From assembly GCA_963854835.1 (NCBI GenBank), contig OY978528.1:56316761-56380760 (forward strand): a stretch of 64,000 bases of DNA. Reading direction: 5' to 3'. The position numbers and the translations under genes were made by a program. Below the pieces are notes generated by a model that was given only the letters and a program-made list of their open reading frames with translations, was not told the DNA's origin and searched no databases. How positions within the stretch are numbered: position 1 is the stretch's first letter; every line of letters starts with the position of its first letter. The stretch is from Megamerina dolium (Eukaryota; Arthropoda; Insecta; Diptera; Megamerinidae). This document shows positions 1-12,903 of the stretch, piece by piece.

Positions 1-1
1 A

Positions 2-244
2 CCCATTCATCCAATTGCTGCGCCAGTGCATTGGGATTATGACGCTGCATTATGGCTGTATCCTTTGCCCGATCTTATTGTTGTCGGGGATTCATGTCAA
101 AATTTTGCAACCACACAGCACGGTTGTACCGTACTCAACACGGGATCATTTGTTAAGTCAAAATTTGCTTTCAAGGTTTATATACCCGCTTCACGAACTG
201 TCGAAGATTCTGAAATCCCAGATGATATGGTAACGATGCAATGA
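2..244 (+). CDS. DNApol-epsilon58: DNA polymerase epsilon subunit 2 (B subunit), 3'-terminal part
   Basis: The frame is open from the window edge to the TGA at 242-244, about 80 codons, so only the C-terminus is present. It reads PVHWDYDAALWLYPLPDLIV, then VVGDS, a short cysteine-containing stretch, NTGSF, and finally KVYIPASRTVEDSEIPDD. This order (Y/W-YD, YP-PDL-V-GD, N-GSF, F-FKV--P---VEDS) is the signature end of the POLE2/DPB2 family, the non-catalytic B subunit of the leading-strand replicative polymerase. In the family this end belongs to the inactive calcineurin-like phosphoesterase fold that binds the catalytic subunit C-terminus. The conserved VEDS sits about 10 residues before the stop, close to its usual place. 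No intron is visible inside this piece. The symbol is the Drosophila name for the orthologue; orthology is inferred from the motif pattern only. Confidence 0.93.
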   Translation, partial: PIHPIAAPVHWDYDAALWLYPLPDLIVVGDSCQNFATTQHGCTVLNTGSFVKSKFAFKVYIPASRTVEDSEIPDDMVTMQ

Positions 245-361
245 AGAGAATTGCTACACATAATATAATTTAGCTATAATAAGAATTTAATGTTAAGGTA
301 TTTGATTTTAATTCTCTTTTATTTTTAATATGTGCATATGTACATTATGTTTATTATAACA

Positions 362-367
362 ATTAAA
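362..367 (+). promoter_or_regulatory. Candidate polyadenylation signal ATTAAA for the epsilon subunit gene
   Basis: ATTAAA lies about 120 nt after the stop codon and is followed by a GT-containing stretch (cctttgttgac). No AATAAA occurs between the stop and this site. It is the commonest variant signal, but the region is AT-rich, so a chance match is likely enough to keep confidence low. Confidence 0.35.
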
Positions 368-1395
368 GAGGCAACCTTTGTTGACTATTTATAACCATAA
401 AAAATATGAGTTCATATGCTTTTGAAATTTTGCTATATAGGTATCTACATATTTATATTACCCCTCACCACTTAAAGACTTATTTTTTTTTTTCTATGAG
501 TGTGCTGGCATTGATAAGAAAGCCAAGCAATCCTAATACTTTCATAAAAAAAACGAAATAAGGTTTCGTGCCATAATTTGTCGCTTGTTATTATTGTTGT
601 TGTTGTCACTGGGCACATCAATATTACCATCGCCATCATCAAAATCATCAGTACATAGCAGACAACATGTGTTTTGCAGACAAACAGTATGTGCAAATGT
701 TGTAAAAAATCTTCTTAACGTACGTGTGCGTTGTACATACAATCTGCTCGGATTCCATGCGTCATGTCATGAAGATGTGGTACCGTCAGCCTCTTTAGCT
801 TCCCTATTATGGTTGGGTTTGTGTAGTATATGTACATATGTATGCCATATTGAGAAGGGGAACCTATTATTTTTTCATGACTCAAAGCCGATTTAGGAAA
901 ATATTGTTTCGTTAGTTTCACATGCGTGGTTGTTCGTTTTGGCATGCGTTTGTACATATGTATAATGTATAATATGTAGAATTGTAGGATTTCACATCCT
1001 TATATGTATTTGTGTGTATTTAATGTTCACAATTCGTCTAAAATGTTTGGTTATTTGCTACACATCTTCATGTGTCTCTTCAGCTTTATAATTTGAATAT
1101 TTTAATATTCTAATAATGACACATATGTACATATTTAATCGAATAGAAGTAGAAAATTTCTTACACAAAACTTTAGCAATGAATAACAACAGCTTTACAC
1201 TTTCTGCCTGAATGATTTCACTAACTTGGGCTATGTATTTGTGGGTTGATACAAATCTTCAAACTCCTGTACAGTGTTGGAACGTGGAGCGATGTGATAG
1301 AGGAATGGTACTTGCGAAATGTTATAAATCTACTATGGCACATAAAATATTTTTTTATCACAATTGCTTTAGATTTTAATCGCTTCAGATTTGAA
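368..1395. other. Spacer between the epsilon subunit gene and the next + strand gene
   Basis: AT-rich DNA without a convincing frame. It carries short trinucleotide runs (TTG near 595-606) and several CATATGTA words (near 834, 952 and 1124). The promoter of the small gene at 1396-1879 should lie here, but I see no clear TATA box or initiator. Open frames in the 600-900 region have no splice context and look like chance. Confidence 0.5.
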
Positions 1396-1879
1396 ATGAA
1401 CGGAAAATGCAAAACAAATATTATGGGTAAGTCAATATTATATTGTATTATTTTATCCCAGTTGGTAAAGAGTCTCCTGTTAGACTGTTCAAACACCGGT
1501 TCGAATCAATCTACGTACAACCACTTTTTGTACACCCCTGCGACACTCCGCGTATTATCCGCAGTAGCTTGCACTCGTTTGATGGGGATGTGAGTCACTT
1601 GCTCGGCGGCCAGCTAGGGACATACTCGTAACATCATACTGGGAGGTCGCCAATCGATAATCGCAGACTGTGAGCAACAGCTCCCTAGATCGAGCTACTT
1701 CGGAACAACTAAAGTCCGAGTGGAGCAACTATCTGAATTACTACATGTACCGACTGGCCGATTCCATTCCGTACCGATACCCGCGGTACCAGCAAAGTCC
1801 GTACGACACCCGTCACCTTTTTCCTGCCCCAAAAGGCCCACCAGACTGGCCCCATTCGCACTTTGGACGTAGCCCCTGA
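1396..1879 (+). CDS. Small spliced gene of unknown function, about 124 aa
   Basis: I do not recognise this protein. Three pieces join in phase. Piece 1 is 1396-1426 (ATG, then NGKCKTNIM), ending at a consensus donor GTAAGT. Piece 2 is 1462-1589, after the acceptor ttttatcccag; it reads GKESPVRLFKHRFESIYVQP and on to SLHSFDGD, and ends at the donor GTGAGT at 1590. Piece 3 is 1667-1879, after the acceptor atcgcag, and ends in TGA. Intron 2 is 77 nt, normal for flies, and both junction codons are complete, which makes pieces 2 and 3 strong. Intron 1 would be only 35 nt, unusually short, so the first piece and the start codon are less sure. Piece 3 is rich in Tyr and Pro (NYYMYRLADSIPYRYPRY, later HLFPAPKGPPDWPHSHFG). 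No signal peptide, membrane segment or known motif is seen. GC content is well above its surroundings, as expected for coding DNA. A relic of a mobile element cannot be excluded, but splice-consistent phase argues against it. Confidence 0.66.
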
Positions 1880-2232
1880 ACGCTGCCGTTTTTCTGGAGC
1901 TGGTTGATTTAAACAACAACTCAACCAACTAGCATTTATATCTATTCGTGATTTTGAAATTGTTTTTTCTGTTACTACAACAACAATAACAACAACAACA
2001 AAAACATATTTTTATGGCTTATGCTTATTTTTATGTAACCTCACAAAAGGAGAAGGGGATTGTCTAACAACATCGAAAAGCCATGCACTATCTTATGCCT
2101 AGTAAATCTACATCATTCCGGCTTTATATCGACCCCTTTTAAATCGGAGAAAAGTTTAACTGTCGGTATTGGGTGTTTCTTATTGAATACCTTATTTTCT
2201 TTGTAAAAGAACAAACTCAACATACATGCAGA

Positions 2233-2238
2233 AATAAA
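2233..2238 (+). promoter_or_regulatory. Candidate polyadenylation signal AATAAA for the 1396-1879 gene
   Basis: First AATAAA that I find after the stop codon at 1879. It would give a 3' untranslated region of about 370 nt, which includes a CAA/ACA-rich run at 1975-2005. Confidence 0.35.
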
Positions 2239-2631
2239 TATTTATGATTTATATTTCTCATTTAAGGGAGAATAGTAATTAAAAATTTTGTTTAAATGAA
2301 TGCATAATATCTCAAGAATGTTGTGTCTAAATTTCAAGTCAATCGGAGCAAAATTTACGAAGTTATTTTTATACCTGTCGGATCAACTGACTCCATGCGC
2401 ATAGGCCGAGCAGAGCAGGAAGCTGAAAAACAAACAAAATAAGGCAGGATTCATCAAGAGGCTTTAGACATCATGGATGATTGAAACACCTTTTATGGAC
2501 CTGGCATCGATGATTCAGTGTGAGGTAAGCCGATAGAACTCGCTTATGAACGTTTCATCCCAAATTTTTTGGTGTTCAAAACTTTAAAGGGGTTTTCCAA
2601 CTCTCCAACTCACAACTCACGTTTTCAAAAC

Positions 2632-2934
2632 CGGTGTCCCTCATAACTACTGCACCGATCGTTTTGAAATTTTGAACACTATTTCTGTACATAATTTACG
2701 AGGTAACGCTAGAGAGATTTTTTTCATATTTGTTAATATTTCTCATTTTACAATAACAAATTAACCGATTTTTTCGCAAAAAAATCTCGTTTTTTCCTTC
2801 AAAGTGTTCCCAACAAGTGAAAATTGAAATTTCGAAAAATCCCCTCAGCGTTACCTTGGCAAAACAATTATCTAACGATATAATTTTGATTTTTTGATTT
2901 CAGATAATCCAGCACCGATTTATGAGGGACACCG
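2632..2934. mobile_element. 303-bp element with 15-bp perfect terminal inverted repeats (MITE-like)
   Basis: The left end is CGGTGTCCCTCATAA (2632-2646) and the right end is its exact reverse complement (2920-2934). Just inside both ends GCACCGAT occurs in the same orientation. The interior is AT-rich with T runs and no open frame. Size, ends and lack of coding fit a non-autonomous DNA element. I could not fix a target-site duplication, so the superfamily is not assigned. Confidence 0.55.
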
Positions 2935-5900
2935 CAATTCAACTTTTTTCCGAGACTCTCCAGAATAATTGCTGCCATTGCCGTATTTTTTAATATTTCT
3001 CCATGAAAATTTTACACAAAATTCTTCAAATGTTATAATATAATGTACCATTGGTTTTAATAAATCAATTTTAACTCTTTCTTAAAAAAGAAATCACAAA
3101 GATGTTCCTTTTTTACTCGAATTAACCCGATTCCTCTCTTAATTAAATTAAGAGGGTAGTAGTAAATTGTGATTGTAGGAACTTAATTTAATGGTGCAAT
3201 CTAACATAAGTTTTGATAAATTAATTGATACTAATGTTGTGTGCAGTAAGACTTTATAATTTTTCTATATTATATACATATAGTTGTTTAATGTATTTTT
3301 TGTCTTGATTTCATTTCAAACATACAATTAGGAAAAAAAATTTTATTCACAACAAAATGCCTCTTTTTCGTATCAATAAGAACTGGTCGAATTCGGGTTA
3401 TAATGCTAAAGGCATACATAATTACCTCGATTTTAAATGTAATATAATATTTTTCTAAAGCGAATACAAAACCGAACAAGTAGAAGAAAAAACAATGATA
3501 ACCATAATAAGTAATACTTCATAAATATGAAGGGTGCCATCATTTTTGTCTGTGCGAAATAGATAGAGAAAAATCATAATAAAAGAAATATTCAAACCAC
3601 AATACAAAACAACTGTGATGAAAAAAAAAAAAATTCAATAATAATAATAATTGAAAACAATATTTAAATTTTAAGGATACGCTAAAGTGTTTACGAATTA
3701 AATGAACTAGAAGCAAGATTGTCAAAATGTGAAGGGTAATTTATTTAAATTGGTCTTTGTTTGCTTTGTTTAGAGGAGTTGATGGTGGCGTGCGTTAGTC
3801 AGAGATTCAATTCAACATGGAATGTGAGCGTGTAGTAAACGCTTCTATGCTGGGCTACTTAATATGCATTTCTATTGCATTTTTCATCTACGTATTTGTG
3901 TGTTTTTTTTTATATATTCCTTTTAGAAACTATTTGATAAAGAAAAGCTTTTCATTTTCTTTCATTTTATTTCTAAAAGGTGTCTCTCAATTGAATTTGA
4001 TTCAATTGCGATTTTTTTATGAAATTGACACTTACTTTTTTCAATTTTATGCCAATAAATCATATAACAATGTTTTCACACTGTCCTTTTTATATATTAA
4101 CCTTTGCATTTATACAGATATTCACACCAATATATCATATACAGTGAATGAATACCTTACATAGCAATATGATATGTATGAATGGCCAAAGGACATAAAC
4201 ATCAGCGAAAAATCAAATATGTAGTAGGTGTGGTAAGTAGATACAAATAGATACTGCTGTTGTGTTGTTCGGATAAGTGAAAATGGTAACTTAATGATAG
4301 GTTAGAAAACGATTTCGTACAAGAGAAAAACGTATAAAAAATTGTCCCCTTACCTAGTGAATGAATATAATGTCAAACTGATTGGGGTTAGTTGGCGTCC
4401 GAGTGATGTCCTTAGGTCAAAAGGCAAATAAAATAAAAAAATAAATTGCTTACTGCAAAAATATGAAGCCTCATAAAAGAAAATATCACAAAATGAGAGG
4501 GGATGACTCTATATACATTCTTGGGAATACTTCTTATATAATATCTAAAATAAAAAATGAAAACATATTTTAAAAGCGAAGTGTAAGCTTAGCAAAATGT
4601 GCTTACATTTTCATTTGGTTACTCTATTTCTTGACTCAATAACATTGATGATGCTGTTTTCTTCTAATCGGTAACATTTGGCTTCCGGCGTACTTGTCTA
4701 AATATGAATTTTATGGCTCTACAACATTGTATAGTCGTATTTATTTGACGGGCTAATATATACGTCTGCGTTGAGTAGGTAAGTACTGATTCCATCTACC
4801 CAATGATATCATCTAATCAATCATTACCAGCAAAGATGTGCAAAATTTCAGGAAATTGTTAAAGAACAAAAGTGCCAAAGTGAAACATAAGTGATAGAGT
4901 CCCTTTGACCATTGTTGATAAATTAAAGGCGGAACATCATCATATGAAAAAATCAATTCTCCACTACGACTAAACATATATGTATCTGGTCATTTCATAC
5001 ATGTGTACAAGTAACCAGTCAGTTAATCAGTCAATCAATAAACTCCCTAAAAAAGGTGTCATTTGTGTTTATTATGATTTACCATTTATAAATCACTCAC
5101 ACAACACATGATCAAAGGGTAATAAGATTCATTCATTCCAAAGTAAAATCATACAATTCTAATGCGAATTCGAATAAAAAGAATGGGGATTTAGTAAATG
5201 GGTTGTACAGAAATCCAAACAGAAGTATTCGCACAAATATTCGTTCAAGTGTATGTCCTGTAGATATTTGCGGCTGGTTTTGTGTGCATATAATTTTCAT
5301 GATTATTTTGTAGATGATGATTTTTTTTCAAACGCCATATGCCACCTGACATAGGCTAAATATGTACATAAAGGGTGTATTATTATTTCATTTTTTTTTA
5401 TTTCCAATTGAGGTATGTTGAATGATAGTTATAATTCATTGAACTGATGAGACGTTAAATAGTATTTACAATATGGATTTTTTCAATTGTTTTACCACAT
5501 GGACATTTTCGCTTCCCTAATGAAATTTACTTCAGAATGTTTTTGTGAAATATGATGACGCTTGTAACGTCTGTTCCAAAAGACTATTATTTTGAATTTC
5601 TTAAGAAAAGTACTAAAATCATCTATGAAAGTTGTGACTAAAGCGTTAAAATTTTTCAAAAGATATTTGAAGTAATATTTTAAGAAAAATAAAATAACAT
5701 AATTTCACTGAACGATACGGTAACATCGTCTTCTTTTCTAAAATTATGAAGAAAAATATGCAAACTTCATAAAGTCTCAATATTTAACTCTATCCATATA
5801 CGGTCAAACCATTTGGTTATGGTACATTTATTATATATCATTATTATGATACGTTTAAATTTAGATTTTTAGAAGCACCCTATATTAAAGTCCAGTTGAA

Positions 5901-6220
5901 ATTACTTCTTTGTATTCATTATGCATTTATGGATTTTTTTGTTTATTCTCATCTCTCTGAAAGCGAATATATAGTAATAAATAATAACCTACTGGTTTTT
6001 ACAGGTTATATTATTCAAAGGATATTCTTTTGAGCGTAAATATACAATTGAAATATTGCATATGTTGAATGCTGTACGTTTTTGCTTCGTTGTTTGTACG
6101 TATTGGGTTGATTTCATTGTTATGACTTTTTTTCTTGCGGTTATTTAGCTGAAGTGGAAAATCAAAGGATGATTTTCTGAAATCAAACAATACATAATAT
6201 CAATCAGAGGGCTCGGCGTC
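2935..6220. other. Long AT-rich stretch without a supported gene
   Basis: No splice-consistent coding frame was found on either strand. The longest frames (3540-3725 minus and 3817-4164 plus) are Phe/Tyr/Ile-rich products of T-rich sequence and lack any family motif. No long tandem repeat or clear transposon end was seen. Confidence 0.4.
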
Positions 6221-6439
6221 TTACTCAATGTGGCTGTTACCCTTACTACAACAGTTTTGTAGGAATGCTGAACTCTCAAAACCTTTATAATCTACAAATA
6301 GGTGCTGAGTAAAGAACTGAATCTCGTAGTCCTTCTCCACAATCTGATCTGTGGTGGATTTGCAAGGTTTGAAGTGACAGTAATAAGATCCAATCAGATT
6401 GTTGAAAGATTTAGAACACGGTGTGAGTTTTGATAACAC
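6221..6439 (-). pseudogene. Relic of a non-LTR retrotransposon reverse transcriptase
   Basis: On the minus strand the frame contains SFNNLIGSYYCHFKPCKSTT followed by DQI, and then LFVDYKGFESS. This matches the fingers part of a LINE reverse transcriptase, where FNNLIG-Y--GF-P-KST-DQI precedes the first catalytic stretch (VDYK-AFDS). The same block, less decayed, is present at 27330-27584 on the plus strand, so both derive from one family. Here the catalytic Asp of the AFDS motif is replaced (GFESS) and the piece covers only about 70 codons. It is dead and 5'- and 3'-truncated. Confidence 0.7.
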
Positions 6440-9400
6440 TTATTCCACTATTCCACGCCAGTTGACTGGGATCTTCTTTCTTATGTATGATAAAGTGAAC
6501 GGATATGCTTTTATGCGACCACTTTCTACTTATGAGTTGGTGTATGTTGACACCTACAGTTTTGTCGTTCTGTAGCCTCATTATGTCTGGGTGTATTAGT
6601 AAGAAAATATTTGACCATTACCATCTCCAGCTGACAGGAATGGCAAGATAACCCAACTAGGCTGATATTTCATATTGAATGACTCAGGTGTCTTTTGGGA
6701 ATAAATTCATTTTAAAATCTTTTAGATTATCATGCGTACCGAAAAGAAGAAAATGTTTATTTCAGAATCATGAGCATTACACTGTTGGCCGTCCCCTAAT
6801 TTAATAATTTAAGACATTGTCCATTGAGAAGTTTTTCGTTGGTAACTTTTTTACATTCACATCAATTCCACAAAATATTTATATGTACACCTATATATAC
6901 CTTTATTTTAAAAGCTGAATGTATTGGTATATAGAACCATTTTTTTTTGTGGCCGAAATTCAATTAATGAAATGTCTTCCTTTCCTAGTTTTCATCAAGA
7001 TTAACTAACGATGCTTTCATTTATTGACAGAAATGAAAAAAACTTGATTTCATTCATTTAACATACTTGACAAAGACAAATTCTGTTGTTATTTTTTAGC
7101 AAGGATGTTCAATGAAAAAAATGTGCAGAGCTTAGCAAAACGATACTATAGAATAGAACATCAAAATCACTTTGAATGGATTTTCAATGTTGTATCCTTC
7201 GAGTAACGAGGGTCGCAATTTTACAATAGAGTAGAATTGCATTGGAAATTGTCTTCCTACTGGAAAAACACAATAAAATGTGATCGAGGAATATTTAAAA
7301 CGACATATTCATTGCTTTATAGTAGTATTTATCAATATGTAAATAAATAATAGCAACCAGTAGAAGAAAAAGGGTTTAAAAATGCATTAAAAAGGCTTTT
7401 CCTTGGTCTCTGTATTTTTCCCTACAACATTTTTGTATATAATGACCCAAAAACAAAGATTTGAAAAGGCATTTAATTATGTATGCCTCCAGTATTCTGC
7501 TAATGGGACACTTTCTCGTATGAAGATCGTTCAAGTATTATAACATATGTAATTATTTTTGTTAGACTTTTTTATAGTTCGCCATTAGACTAATGGAGCT
7601 AATGATTTATTAAGAAGGGAAATTTTGCCAATTTAGTACAACGAACGAAATTCGAACAATTTATAAGAATGAAAAACAGAAATGATCAATAAATAAACAT
7701 TTATTTTTCAAAATAACATTTTAGCACTTCTCAAATGCATTTTAATCAAAACGAGAATGTAAGGTTTTTGTCCTTATACTTGTTTAATAAAGCTTGTAGA
7801 AGAAGGCTTTTTAAGCAAAGCGAGATGCTCTTATATATGCTCTAGTGCTCTTTAAGGCCTTTGGTTTTGGCTCATTTCATACAAACATTTAGTAGGGAAA
7901 ATTACAGAGATCTAAGGCCTATAAGATGAAAGGAAAGGCCTTTTTAATGCCTTTTCCTGCTACTGGAAGTATACGTGCTTGTACAGTTTTTCTTTTAGAC
8001 ATGAGCCACAGTCCTGCTTCTACAAAAGTTCAACAGCGACTGAGAAGCGAAAGCATAACATCGTGCTTACACATCGTTAGCGTTGGTGTGAAAACACGAA
8101 GGCAAATTATAAATTTGCAATGTGTATAATGACAAAAAATGAAGCGAGAAGGAGCCGTTTAGTTTTGATGTTTGTTGTAGAGCCAAAAAAGATCCAATTG
8201 AAACTGTGGTTGGGCATCACTTCTTCATAGCATCTTCTTCACTTCTTATTTCTTCTCCTTCTATGTCTATGTACTAATCTGCATGTCGTATCGTTTCATT
8301 TTAAATTAGACATTTTTCTAATAGGTACATTTCACTAAATGGAGACAAGATGCATATTAATTAAACAAAAACAAAATTTTTTAATTCTACATATTTTGAT
8401 ATGCCTCTAATATTTATTTTAAGCAATATTTTATATATTTAATGAGTAGTACCTTTAGTAATGCTTAATTTCATAGGGGCTTTCAACGTGGACAGCAAAA
8501 TTTGGCAGGACAATGGTGGTTAGGTTTAAAAAATGACTTGATTTTTGGGCATAAAATCTTACTGCCAAAAAATAATTTGTCGACTGGCTTGAACCACCTT
8601 AAAATAAAAACAAAACAAAGAGAAGAATTTGTAAGATTGAAAAAAATGTCCAATATTTGTGGGAAAAAAAATGATTTGTTCTAATGGCTCTAGAAAAAAC
8701 TAAAAAAAAAGGATCATTCTTCATCATGTTGGATCGATTTAGCGCAAATGAAGCAGATGTACCTGATTTTAAAACTAACGACCTTTTAGTTGTCATTGTC
8801 AAAAAACAAAAAAAAGCAAATATTTTCACTGTTTTATTTGGGGTTTTGTCAATTTATTGATTTTATCCAAGTAATAAAAAATGATTGACGATCAATGCAT
8901 TCGGTATTCTAGATCTTTGCGGAAAAGTAATAATGAATTCGATTCAGTGCATGTACTCGCGTATGTTATTTCGTGGAGGACATTTAAATGATGTTTTGTA
9001 GAATTATCTCCACTTATGAAAACCCCTGTAAATCGAAAAAAAAAATTTTAGCTTTGTTTTTTCAAACTCTAATAGACTACTTTTAACAAATCAGATAGCT
9101 AAAATCATTCTACTTCATTTTAAGGTTTACTTTTTCGTTAAAAAACATTCAGAGATAAATGTAATATTGCATGATACCAAAATATATAGCAGGTATAATG
9201 TATATTTGTATTGTATGTGGTATGTGGTAGGTATTATAGCAACAGGAAACGGATTTCCTCCATTACAATAATTTGTCCTTTTGTTGCACGCTGATAACAA
9301 TTATAGGCACAATGCCAATTGTGACGTAAAGAAGCATTACAATAATATGCATTTATATGTAACTGTAAAGGCAAAACAATAAACTGAATACACAAATAAA

Positions 9401-12400
9401 TGACAATTTGCGGTGTAAATAATAAGTAACAAAAACCAATTTTACCACAATCTCTCAACATTCATTCAGCAAGCAGCACGTGTCCTTGTCATGCATAAGT
9501 TCTTATACAATAATACGTAAAATACCTATGCGACAAGTCGGTACATATCGCGAATATATATGCACAATGTATGAATACATAAATATGTATATGAAAAAAA
9601 GAAGAAAGAGACACAACAATCAATGATAACCGCATGCAACTTTCTGGTGACTTTGGTGCGAAGGAATAATTTAATGGGTGGCACGTGTTGGTCGTTGCCA
9701 TTTTGCTTTTTTCTTCTTAGACTATAGTACCATATAGTAAGTAACCTTATGCAATGAAGTATTGTTGGGGAGTGGTTTATTGTGGGTCGGGTTGATTGTT
9801 CATTCTGATTTTGTATATGGAAGTATTAATAGAGTTGTACTTTTAAATGTTTATTGTCATTGCAAGTGTCAAATTTAGTTATCATTTCAATAACATGCGG
9901 TTTTTCATTGTGTGTATTCATGTACAGATGTGTGCGTTTGTAGATTTTAATACAATATTTATTTGATTTTATCTATTTGTCTGTCCAACGACCACCTATG
10001 GACACAACACCAACCATCATATGAGCATTGGCACTTTGGGGAATTGCAAATGTTTTATTTTTTACTTACTTACATGCCATGTGAAATGAGAAGCTTATGT
10101 TTACTTAAAAATTTTATGATAATGTTGCATTTTGAACTTTATATACAAACGACCATTTGTAATAGAAGACTTGTGTCCGCACATACTTAATAGATGCATA
10201 TGTTGATCGTATGTGACCACTATTGACACTCTACTAAATAGATAAAATGATATACGAGTACTCGTATGTGTCTCTGCGTTCTGTTTCACCCCTTATGTTG
10301 TTGGTGATGGTGGTTGTGATTCCAATGTGTTGGTATGAAGTGTTAATTTATCATTAAAAATTAATCTGTTCATCATTAATTTTGATGTTTTCTCCTTTTA
10401 GTGATTTTCCTTTAAGCGGATTAACTCTGAGCAAGAACGGAAGTTGTTGCAAGTTTGTTGGAAATTGAAATTATTTTCTCTTCTCGAAATAGATTAGATA
10501 GTGTATACTCTGAATTATGATTAGCTTCTGATTTTTTATGTGTATTGGTATCATGGGAATTAGGACATTCGTATGCAAAGTGTCCCTTTTTTTTACTACT
10601 TTTAAAGTGTTTATCTCACTATGTAGCTCTAATGTTTCCAGTAGTAAAACAATGAGATTGTAGTAGTAGTAAAAAAGACACCAAAATTTATAGTTTTAGC
10701 CACAAATAGATCATAAAGTTGACAAAGTTGAATTTATTTTTATGAATTTTCGGAAAATATTTGGTTGGTTGGTACATACATACATACATACATATTCACA
10801 TTTAAATGCACTTTTTAATGTGCTCTTTCAAATTGCACTTGATGGTCGCAATAAGGATGCAAAATCTCTCAAAAAGAAAGGCATAAAAAATTGACAACAT
10901 TGTAGAATTTACAATAATTTTTTTTGTATTTTTTATGTATGTTAGTAGCAGTAAAAGTCAAAGTATAAATATTTATGATCAATTGGTATAATATCGTTGT
11001 TGCGAATATTCAAAGGGAACTTCCTTCTCATTGATATAATATAAAGATATAAACCTGAATTTAAATAATATTATAAGTTCCTTAAAGTATGTTGTTTTTG
11101 TTTTGAGAACCTTTAAATAGTAAATTGAAAATATAAGCTTTTGAAAAGTTTCTCATAATTATTTTGTATTGAATTGAATGTAACACAAAGCTAGTCTATA
11201 GTAATTATAAATATAAATATACTAAATATGAAATATATCTATATATACGAGCATATACTAATTGTCTATTAAAAATTCTAATCACAAATGCTGTCAATAA
11301 TCACTTGCACTTGTTATTTGTCATGTTTTATGCTATTGCTGTTAAACTTATGTATATCATGTTACACTCGAGATATTCATCAATAATATTCAGGGAGAAT
11401 TCGACTAAATTACATAACATAGAATAAATTACATACATAGAATTTCCGCATATTTCAATTATTATTTTTAAATAAAAGTAGCGCAACTGCTAGTGCACTT
11501 TTTTATGATTAGGATAGTAAAAACATTGTCGGTTATTTTTTATGTGTACATACATATACACACATATACACACAAACAGATATACATGCGTTTGTAGCCC
11601 CTTTGGAAAAATCTTGTTAATACTCGGTGGCGATCATAAATGCGGAAAATTGAATTCAAGGATTTTACGGAGATTATGTTTTTTAGTAATTTTGCTGTAG
11701 AGCAGAAAATATACAACAAACCACAACAATACCGACAACAGTAAGCATTAATATGAACAATCACAACAAGATTTTAACACTTGTTATAGTATGTAACTCA
11801 TCATATCACATTGAATATGCAACAAGAAAAAATAAAAAACAACCAAGTGTCGCATGTCAATTGTAAAGTGTCATCAAGAAATGTGTTGACGTACTTGATT
11901 TGATAGCAGAATGTAGCTACATGTCGGACAACATAAAACATATATTGTTACAAATACGTTTTGTAAATAGATATCGGTACGTATAATAAGAGGTATGGTA
12001 GGTCGGTATGTATTTATATTCAACACAGTTGCCTTTAAGTCGAAAAGTTCTCACAGTTGAAAGACAGCTGGTGAGGGTGTCAAGAGTTACAAGAATATGT
12101 ATAAGCAAGGATTTACATATTGATGTTATTTTATTATTATCATTTATGAACTTTATGAATCACGACCGGAATAGATTAAAATTGCAATGAAAACAATATT
12201 TGAATTGGGTATTAGGTACCAAATCGTATGCGTTGTAAAAAATAATGACATGGATGAATGATCTTTACTGAAAATTCCAAGCAAAATATGGCATTCATCA
12301 CAATGACACTAGTGCGTGTATTTGGCTGATAAAGTGGGGGATTCACAAGATGCCATATTCAACTTGACACAATACAACTCTGCATATTACTTATGTTTGT

Positions 12401-12449
12401 TTTTGTTCATCTTAAAACATGACACTATGAAACCTTGCGAATCACCTAA
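6440..12449. other. Six-kilobase stretch without a supported gene
   Basis: AT-rich DNA. The only ordered feature I can point to is an ACAT tandem run at about 10773-10793. Frames at 7926-8129, 9234-9461 and 11540-11764 are short, lack splice context and show no family motif. CATATGTA-type words are scattered. Short exons of an intron-rich gene could be missed here. Confidence 0.35.
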
Positions 12450-12458
12450 GAATTTGAG

Positions 12459-12809
12459 TCCACCTACCGCTCCGTAGCTCAGTGGCTAGTGCGTTCGTCT
12501 TCTGACCCGTTGGTTCAATCCTCGACTGAAGCACAAATTTAATATCGAAAAGAATTTTCTTACGAACGGTTCCCATCTGTTGGCAAGCAATTGGCAATTC
12601 CTTAGACAGTATTTGCCATGAAAATGTTTCTAAAATTGCTCTGTGACATAGCTCAGAAAAAGTGATGGTACAAGGGTTCTGCCGTTCGGAACCGTTGGTC
12701 CCTTCTAATACTGCCCAAAATTGTACACGTATTTACAACAGTACTGGAAGAGAAGCTCTGCCAAAGGGTCCTTATAAATGCAACATATTTATTTATTTTC
12801 AACATATTG
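12459..12809 (+). mobile_element. tRNA-derived SINE, copy 1
   Basis: Begins with a tRNA-like head: TAGCTCAGTGG (pol III A box) near 12475 and GGTTCAATCC (B box) near 12510. A tRNA-unrelated body follows with the family landmarks TTCTTACGAACGGTTCCCAT, GCAAGCAATTGGCAATTCC, CTCAGAAAAAGTGATG and GCCGTTCGGAACCG. The 3' end is ATATTTATTTATTTT. The 9-bp repeat GAATTTGAG flanks it (12450-12458 and 12810-12818), consistent with a target-site duplication. No coding capacity. Confidence 0.85.
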
Positions 12810-12903
12810 GAATTTGAGAAGAAGCAAATACTTCTCAATGCCTATTTGAATATGAAATAAAAAATACAGACTTATACATTATATAACCGACAAAATAAAT
12901 TTA

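Noticed and set aside
585..896. Plus-strand frame starting with a Leu run, resembling a signal peptide.
   Set aside because: The Leu run is a TTG/TTA repeat, codon use is unlike coding DNA and there is no splice support.
12470..12530. tRNA gene.
   Set aside because: The A and B boxes are present, but the same head is fused to the same 280-bp body at six places; it is the head of a SINE, and the acceptor stem does not pair well.
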